A DNA stretch of 64,000 bases from Patiria pectinifera (Eukaryota; Echinodermata; Asteroidea; Valvatida; Asterinidae): the NCBI GenBank assembly GCA_029964075.1, contig CM057147.1, forward strand, positions 26,991,513 to 27,055,512, read 5' to 3'. Positions 58,501 through 64,000 of the stretch are shown in pieces (within the stretch, counting starts at the first letter, position 1; each line of letters begins with the position of its first letter). Made by a program: the position numbers and the translations under genes. The notes under the pieces are model-generated. The model was not told the DNA's origin. It saw only the letters and a list, made by a program, of their open reading frames with translations, and searched no databases.

Positions 58501-61500
58501 CAAGTGACAGAGGACGGGCAATAAAGCGTCTCTGATCACGCCGTAATAGCTGGGCCAGTAATCACCACACGGCCTCCAGAGACACGAGGCAGGCAAGGGT
58601 TGGGGAAAAAAGTAAAACAGTTTATAATTTAGATCCTGGTTGCAAGAGACTGAAACTGCAAATTACTGTCGATAACAATTTTTGATGTTGCTGCACGAAG
58701 TGTGGTTTCAGAAATTTGATTATTGTGTCGCGCGTCCCTGGAGGCCATCATCAAAAAAGTTTGTGTTTCCTTTACACTTAGAACTTTTACCCTAGTCTCA
58801 CTTCTTCTTCTTCTTTTTTTTTTTTGGGGGGGGGGGGAGTTAGCAAACTTTCCTAAATCCTGAGCAAACGTGAAAAACGTCCATGAAAAAAATTCATTTT
58901 TGCTCTTGCATGGAAAAAAACCCCAAAAAACCCAAAAAGCAGTAAAACTCAAACTGTCTTTAAGCCCGCCGCACATCTTTCCCATTCATCGGATCACCTG
59001 ATCACCCATACGTTTTTTTTTTCACCGTTGCGGAGACCGCAAGGTTACCCGCACACATACCTGATTCTGTTCTATAATCACTAACGTGATGATCAGTCAC
59101 ATGATGACAAGTCACATGACGACAAAATGGCAGCCCTCAATTTTGAATCACATGACTTCCTTCATGAATCTGATTGGTTAACATAAATATCGCGTCCGGT
59201 GAAATTGGATGCGGGTGTACGATCAGATCGGTCCGATTTTTCAGTGCACACCTCTCTGCTCTGTACGTCCGATGGCCCGATGATACGATGAACCATTAAA
59301 ATCGGAAAGGTGTGCGGTGGGCTTTAGATCACTTGATTTATTAAGCTGTAACCTTTCGAACTCAATACGTCCATTTTTGGATAAGAATGTTCCCCCACCC
59401 CTCCTCCTCCATAAAAAAAGGAAAGAAAAAAATCTGTGTCGAATAGACACATTTTAAACTAGCATTGAAACCGAGGCTCTTAGTTGCTAAGCCATCATAT
59501 GAAGTGAGGACCTTTTTTTAATCCTCTCAATAAACGTCGGCACGGGGCCCTCAGCTTCAGTGCCAATTTGAAATTTCTCTGTTGGACCAACAAGCATGTT
59601 TTGTTTTGTTTTCCTCATCGTATCAGTTTCCCGGAACCGAGAGTGAAGTTTACACACACTGGTACGAGTAATTTCACTTTCAGACAGAAAAAAAGAATCG
59701 GGTATATTCTTAATCTTATCAGTAATAAAAAAATTACCCTGCCATTGGATTCAATTCAATAATGTAGGACTACAATTACTGATAAGTTATTCAATGGTGA
59801 TTGATATCATCAGTCATTGATTCAGTGGTCATTAACGACTGGTTATGTGAAATAAGGCTTTGAACGGTTCAGAGTCCAACTTGGGAGTGACATTGCATAT
59901 AATCCTTGGAAGCGACTAACTCTGAAAGAGAAACACATGAAGTAAGGTTCTGAGAAAAACCACAGATATTGACCTGATGCGTTGTAGGTATCTCAAGCAG
60001 GTATTCGTTACTTTTGTTACAATGAACAGGTGAAAGGTTTACTCATGTCTAACCGGGAAATACAAAACCATGCCCCCTGACTCCACCTTTAATGCACAAG
60101 GTCCATTGTCTGGATGCCCCAGTCAGTGTCTTCTACCATGACTTTTCCCATCTACTGAGGACAGACAGTAAGAGCATACCGACAGAAATGTTGAGACAAT
60201 TTCCCTGGTTCTTCTTAGAACTACACTTCTCTTGCAGTCTCGTAGTTAGAGTCCATCACAAATCCATCACAAATCCATCACAAATCCATCACAAGTCCTC
60301 CAGTTCCAAGTCACAACTATTCCAATTAACTGTGACAAAGACATTCCCATTCTAGTATTCATCTTTTACTCACGACTAGACTTGTGAAAGGACTTGTGAT
60401 TCACTGTTTTACGGCACTTGTGATTAACAAGTACAAAACAGTTCTTTTCTTTTTTTGGTATCGTTGGTAATTTGTGTATCTGCAAGATTTGCTCCCAGCA
60501 CTATCCAGCATGCCTAGTGTTCCGGGACTGACCTAGGGAAGATGAGTTTTCCGGGCAGGGAGAGCTGAGGAGCGTCCTTGACTACGGCAGGCATGTTCAG
60601 CTTCCTGGCAACCACACCGATCTGAGAGGAAAACAAACGGGAAGAGAGTAAACATTAGCACCACCGCAGTCTTCAGGATTCCAACAATCACTCCTGGAAA
60701 ACAAATATGTGATTTCTCTGTGACAAAGTATAAATTGGATCCTAGTTTTCCATGGCTTTTCCACACTTTTCCTATGCCTTTTCCATACCAAATGTACTTT
60801 CACATGAATTTTCCCCACAACAAAATAGCTTCCCTAAAATTTCCGTGCATTTTCTATACTTTTTTCATTTTTAATAACAAAATGTAATGATTCCCATGAG
60901 TTTCCCCACTACAAAACAGCAAGATTTACAAGATTTAAGACAATTTACCACAAATCAATGACATCTTCAAAGAAAAAAAGTGCATTTTAATGTGACCATT
61001 GCTTTGTCTTTTTGCCATATCAGAGTCGACTGATTCTTGCAACTTTTCCACGGAGGAATGGAATGTTCTCAATTATCTTTCCTGGGACAAAGAATGCAGT
61101 TTCCCATGACTTTTCCCATAACAAAATACACCTTTTCCCTGACTTTTAACCCATTTTGTTAAGAAAGACCAACAAGTACACCGTACATGAGGTAACTGCG
61201 CTCCGTCACATATTCCTGTGAGGAAATGCCGTGACTCAAGCCACAACTACACGGTCATGAAAAAAACAAAATCCTGTACAGGGAAGAGAATATTTCCTTC
61301 CCAAAAAAAAATCCTTCCTGAGTTGTTCTGAAGGCCGCTGAAATACAGCACTGCTAAACCTAACAGTGAAACTAACACTGTTGAGTTTTTATGAGCCGGT
61401 TATTTCTAATTGCAAGGTAGAATGGTTACCTGCACAGCAAGTTATCAGTGTTTCCTCAGATATTCGCGTCGACACTTGAACTCACTAAAAACCTACTCTA

Positions 61501-62578
61501 CCTGTACATTAATCATGCAAGCTTCAACTGGAGTAAAACTAAACGGTGTATTGTCTTTTCAGATTCTTTTGAAAATCAGTCCTTCTGATTTGAGGCGTGC
61601 GATCACACCCCCACGCCATCACACGCCTAAAAGCTTCCTGAGAAGTGTGAATAATTGCACCCCTGAATTTCCCTGAACCACAGAATCACACACCAAGAAA
61701 ATCACACACCTAGAAAAACCACACACCTAGAAAAATCCAGGTGTGCCTTTTTCCACACCCCCGTGATTTTCAAAATCAGGAGGACTGGAAAATGGATTTT
61801 ACCCTGAACCTTTACTCTGTGCTGTCTGAGTTTGCGAGGGAAAAACTCACAAGCTTACTTGGTTTTTGACTCGAACCTATGACCTTCTGCTTTGAAGTGC
61901 AGATATCTTAATCACTCAACCACCACGCTTGCCAGGGTCAGCTTATCAAATTATTTCGGTGAAGGGCACCACCTTATATTAAAGTTTACTTTCCCCGACG
62001 CCAAATTCCATCATAACGAGAATTTTGTGTCTGTCAATTTACAATGCGTTTTTTTTCAAATAAAACACAAAGGGAAGCTGACTAGGCACCCCTTGAACAA
62101 AGACATTAACAAAATGGGGAACCGCCAACAAAGGGCTGGATAGCTCAGCTAGTAGAGCACCGGACCGGTTATCCGGTGTCGCAGGTTCAAACTCCAGTCA
62201 ATTTCTTTTGGGAGGCTTTTGGAAGTTCAAAGAACAACAAAGAATTGACAACCATTGCGAAGATACTGTCAACATGACTGGCCTATTTCACAATGCACTG
62301 CGCCATTAAGAATTACAACTCTTGCAAAAGTTACGGTGAACAACAGAAAGAGAAAATAGTAACGAGACCCACGGACACGAAACTAAAAGAAAAACTTACT
62401 GGGTTGTTAGCGGGCCTCATGGCCACTTTGACCATGACGTTGGCATTAAATATGTATGTGGAGAAGAAGACCCAAAAGACATCGTAGACCAGTAGACCGG
62501 TGAGGAGTAACGTGGAGACTTTGAGGCTTGGTAGACGGACAAACGCAATCATGGTGACGCACAGACCCATGGCTAGTG
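52524..62578 (-). CDS. SPPL3 signal peptide peptidase-like aspartyl protease, 3' part (five exons)
   Basis: Intramembrane GxGD aspartyl protease of the Golgi; in mammals it releases glycosyltransferase ectodomains. Exons in coding order (minus strand): 62578-62400, 60621-60533, 56457-56255, 54875-54766, 52592-52524; 215 residues plus stop, and the first base of the opening Ala codon is in an upstream exon beyond the window. Seen: [22 protein letters not shown] in [10 protein letters not shown] (first catalytic Asp), GLGDIVMPG (second), and [10 protein letters not shown] (PAL motif). Several hydrophobic segments fit the multipass fold. The C-terminus KRMWHEPF ... KYTEV matches the human end (RRMW.EPF ... 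FLEV). The loop between KR and FTHRV differs from vertebrates and is richer in Gly, Ala and Pro. Introns hold hairpin elements and SINEs. Confidence 0.95.
52691..53151. mobile_element. hAT-like MITE, copy 2, with 8-bp duplication
   Basis: GAGAGTTG at 52683-52690 and 53152-53159 flanks an element with ends TAGGCTAGGGGTGTGCAT and ATGCACAGCCCTA. GGGTACCCG motifs recur inside. It lies just beyond the terminal SPPL3 exon, in intron 4 on the minus strand. Confidence 0.8.
53543..53758. repeat. MITE rich in GAATATTC, copy 2
   Basis: Left AGGACTGTCTATTTTCAAAT, right TTTTCAGGACAGCTCTA; shares AATAATTTAGTA and TTGACCGAATAT with 8986-9424. Confidence 0.65.
54174..54533. repeat. MITE TTATACCTCTGTCT with nested hairpin
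   Basis: TTATACCTCTGTCTTGAAT at the left and CCTAGACAGAGGTATA at the right. Inside, 54241-54306 folds: AGTCATGGCACACTCCCTG against CAGGGAGTGTGCTATGACT. Confidence 0.7.
54540..54654. repeat. Palindrome with about 47-bp arms
   Basis: AACAATTGTTGACTGCTGTG ... GAACACCC pairs with its complement with one mismatch around a loop of about 20 bp. It lies in SPPL3 intron 4, about 110 bp past the PAL exon donor. Confidence 0.88.
54766..54875 (-). CDS. SPPL3 exon with PAL motif
   Basis: Acceptor TCTGTAG, donor GTGAGC. Encodes [20 protein letters not shown] and [19 protein letters not shown] is needed for protease activity in the family. Confidence 0.96.
54915..55437. repeat. Composite MITE plus hairpin, copy 2
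   Basis: Same two-part unit and same order as 31448-31977, including TGTTCCATGGCGCGGTATTT-type interior and the TGAGTGGCTTTAAATTG palindrome, here with a shorter loop. Confidence 0.85.
55446..55690. repeat. CATCACAAGT-type MITE
   Basis: Left arm repeats CATCACAAGTG; right arm has GGACTTGTGAAGG and GACTTGTGATGGAC. The core has CAAGTCCCAAGCTATTCAAT, shared with 57105 and 60245. Confidence 0.75.
55817..56035. repeat. Possible GGGCCC-ended MITE
   Basis: GGGCCCGATTTCACAGCGCT at the left with GCTTAAC and TTGCTTAGC-type interior; the right end CTCCATGAAATAG is a poor mirror. Confidence 0.35.
56255..56457 (-). CDS. SPPL3 exon with GLGD motif
   Basis: Acceptor CTCTGCAG, donor GTGAGT. Encodes [34 protein letters not shown] and ends [13 protein letters not shown]-rich. 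Confidence 0.96.
56799..56903. repeat. Hairpin element
   Basis: GGGCCACTTTTCAGATTATC ... CTAATGAAAGGCATTC pairs with GAATGCCTTTCATTAG ... GATAATCTAAAAAGTGGCCC. In SPPL3 intron 2. Confidence 0.85.
57105..57275. repeat. CATCACAAGT-type MITE
   Basis: AAGTCCATCACAAGTTTGC at the left; GTGACTGGACTTGTGCACTG at the right; the core matches 55446 and 60245. Confidence 0.65.
57696..58234. repeat. MITE AAGGTAATATACAACATTTGC, copy 2
   Basis: Full-length copy of 7214-7734 including the nested TAGTCTGGTTCCCTGACC hairpin. Confidence 0.85.
58961..59326. repeat. MITE TTAAGCCCGCCGCACATC
   Basis: Left TAAGCCCGCCGCACATCTTT, right GGAAAGGTGTGCGGTGGGC; the interior is rich in GATCAC and TGATGA motifs. In SPPL3 intron 2. 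Confidence 0.7.
60245..60430. repeat. CATCACAAGT-type MITE
   Basis: Four tandem 11-bp CCATCACAAAT/G units at the left; GACTTGTGAAAGGACTTGTG at the right. About 100 bp from SPPL3 exon 60533-60621, on its downstream (intron 2) side. Confidence 0.75.
60533..60621 (-). CDS. SPPL3 exon (loop)
   Basis: Acceptor CTCTCAG, donor GTCAGT. Encodes [20 protein letters not shown], then SLPGKLIFP; conserved SLPGKL.FP before the GxGD helix. Confidence 0.93.
61870..61945 (-). repeat. SINE head, minus strand
   Basis: Reverse reading gives GTGGTTGAGTGATTAAGATA, GCACTTCAAAGCAGAAGG and GGTTCGAGTC; same family as 27360 and 40065. Confidence 0.6.
62131..62240 (+). repeat. tRNA-derived SINE
   Basis: GGCTGGATAGCTCAGCTAGT, a good anticodon stem-loop (CACCGGA, CCGGTTA, TCCGGTG) and GCAGGTTCAAACTCC. 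The T arm is incomplete, so it is a SINE and not a tRNA gene. It has a short body with TCAAAGAACAACAAAG. Confidence 0.7.
62400..62578 (-). CDS. SPPL3 exon with YD motif
   Basis: Acceptor TTCTGCAG (plus-strand 62579-62586), donor GTAAGT (62394-62399). Encodes [39 protein letters not shown] and ends RPANNP; the Asp of YD is catalytic. Confidence 0.95.
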
Positions 62579-62645
62579 CTGCAGAAAAGGGGAAAAAACC
62601 ATAAACAAAACATTTAAATATTTTCTCGAATGTGTATATAGTGAC

Positions 62646-62940
62646 ATCATAAATACCTCAGACAGTTTACCAATTCAACACCGCTGCATTCTGTGCCACA
62701 TTGTGCAGTACGTGCTGTGTGCGTGCCAATCTCCATATCAGGATCTTTTAGCACTACGTGTGCGAGGCACATACCACAGACATGGCCAAAGGGGTGTTTT
62801 ACAAAACATGAAGTAAACTTGTTGAACAAAATTACTGGAATTGTTCCTTGCATTCGGCTTGGGACATTATCCATGTCCAGCCGCTAGCCAGTTTTTTGTT
62901 TTTTTAACTGGCCAAGCACACATTATTTCCCTTATTACAA
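62646..62940. repeat. MITE TTCATAAATACC, copy 3 (internally deleted)
   Basis: ATCATAAATACCTCAGACAG, then CAATCTCCATATCAGGATC and AACTGGCCAAGCACACATTA. In the SPPL3 intron upstream of the YD exon, about 65 bp from it. Confidence 0.7.
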
Positions 62941-64000
62941 CTTTTGATTTACATTAGAAATACATGTACATGTAACTTCGACCTTCACAGTTTCTTGAAC
63001 AGTAGGCACAATACATTTTATTCCTTTGTTAATATTTTTTTGTTCTAAATATACGTGTGAATCATCATCCTGAATTATATAATTACAAAAATGTGCATAA
63101 GGGAAAACAAATATGCTCCTACATTTGTCTTTCCTTGAACTTACATTTCCTTTAACCTCTGTTCATAAATTTGGTTTCCCTTAATACCTGTCCTGAGAGC
63201 GTGCCTATGGGATTCAGAAAGTAAAACTATGGACATAATGTCTGAACAAACATAGATGCCCACATTTCAAATACTATTGAACTATTGAACAGGTAAACCT
63301 TAAAGTTATATGAGGTGCTTCGGAGTTCACCCCTAACTCGCACATACCGCTTGTTTAATAAGACATTTGCAAGTTAAATTTGAAGATAATCTGGAACGCT
63401 GACTATGCACGTTTAAACTTTGTATTCTCCTGACCAAAGAGACTGTTACTATATCACGTGATTCGGGGCAAGCCTTATGCTAGCAAACCTAGCTCAGGCA
63501 TGGTCTGGTGTCTTTGTGCCATTCTCACCCATTGTGAACGATGTATTGGTGCTGAGCGTCTCTTACGTAACTATGCAAGAGCTTGCCCCTAATCATGTGA
63601 TTAGTAACAGTGTTTTTGGTCTGGAGAATTCACAGTTAAAATGTGCCAAGCATTCTGAGCAAGCCAGTGTACCAGATGTATTTCGAATGTAAATCCCAAA
63701 GCGTAGAGGTTACTCGCAAATGGCTTATTGTGTACTCTTCCCTTATTGGACATATTTACATAAGCCCGAGCTTTTCCGCGTCTCTTTCGCATCTCATTTG
63801 TCGTCCTGTGGGTGTTTCGCCAAGTGTTCCACAATGCAGTATCACCCCACCGACTTCCTGTCTAAGGGATCAAGATCCACCGTACCACACAGGCCTCATG
63901 TGATCTATTAATACAATGACTTCCTCTTTCCCAGAGCATGATTTTCCCCCCGTCACTTCGAACAACATACATGTGGTGATCAGTCCAGACGTAGAAGTAG
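62941..64000. other. SPPL3 intron sequence, no exon seen
   Basis: I looked on the minus strand for the preceding SPPL3 exon (expected to end in a sequence like GHWLLMD) and did not find it. A MITE-like element is at 63432-63622. Confidence 0.5.
63432..63622. repeat. MITE GACCAAAGAGACTGTTACTA
   Basis: GACCAAAGAGACTGTTACTA and GGGGCAAGC at the left; GCTTGCCCCTAATCATGTG and TAGTAACAGTGTTTTTGGTC at the right. Confidence 0.75.

Noticed and set aside
62131..62205. tRNA gene
   Set aside because: The anticodon arm is good but the T arm and acceptor do not close at the right spacing, and a SINE body follows.
62640..64000. Next upstream SPPL3 exon
   Set aside because: Searched the minus strand for the segment before ALAMGLC and found no match with a proper donor; it must lie beyond 64000.

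Overview
This is a stretch of animal (metazoan) nuclear genome. Four intron-containing genes use GT-AG introns, which take up most of their length, and they sit in AT-rich DNA packed with short dispersed repeats. The protein family set (a NUDT9-type ADP-ribose pyrophosphatase, a classical SDR, a TTD14-type GTPase and an SPPL3 protease), together with tRNA-derived SINEs and many MITEs of kinds I associate with marine deuterostomes, suggests an echinoderm, perhaps a sea star. That taxonomic call is inference; nothing in the window proves it. No prokaryotic genes, rRNA or CRISPR were seen. || Layout. 1-6362 (+): the last five coding exons of NUDT9, with the 5' exons before the window. 6363-13217: intergenic, with MITEs and tandem duplications. 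13218-20374 (+): a complete nine-exon SDR gene (259 aa). 20375-22555: short intergenic region. 22556-41727 (+): a complete ten-exon gene for a TTD14-like P-loop protein (377 aa) with large introns full of transposon remnants. 41728-52523: intergenic between convergent genes, holding a ~300-bp satellite array, a piggyBac-like MITE and a duplicated short cysteine-rich reading frame. 52524-62578 (-): the last five coding exons of SPPL3, covering all three catalytic signatures (YD, GLGD, PAL); its 5' exons lie beyond 64000. All exon joins given keep frame, and the joined products align with the family patterns I know. || The genes have different jobs (ADP-ribose hydrolysis, NAD(P)H redox chemistry, GTP/phosphoinositide-linked membrane traffic, intramembrane proteolysis). 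I see no evidence that they form a pathway; their adjacency is probably ordinary synteny. || The unusual content is in the repeats. There are three PIF/Harbinger-like elements with GGCC ends and exact TAA or TTA target duplications, one piggyBac-like MITE with TTAA flanks, and hAT-like MITEs. A perfect 45-bp-arm palindrome is bracketed by its own target duplication. One MITE family has arms made of 10-bp tandem repeats, and one copy seems to have grown into a ~770-bp minisatellite ending beside a NUDT9 splice acceptor. Several long hairpins lie inside transcribed introns. I did not find a clearly new multi-gene system.
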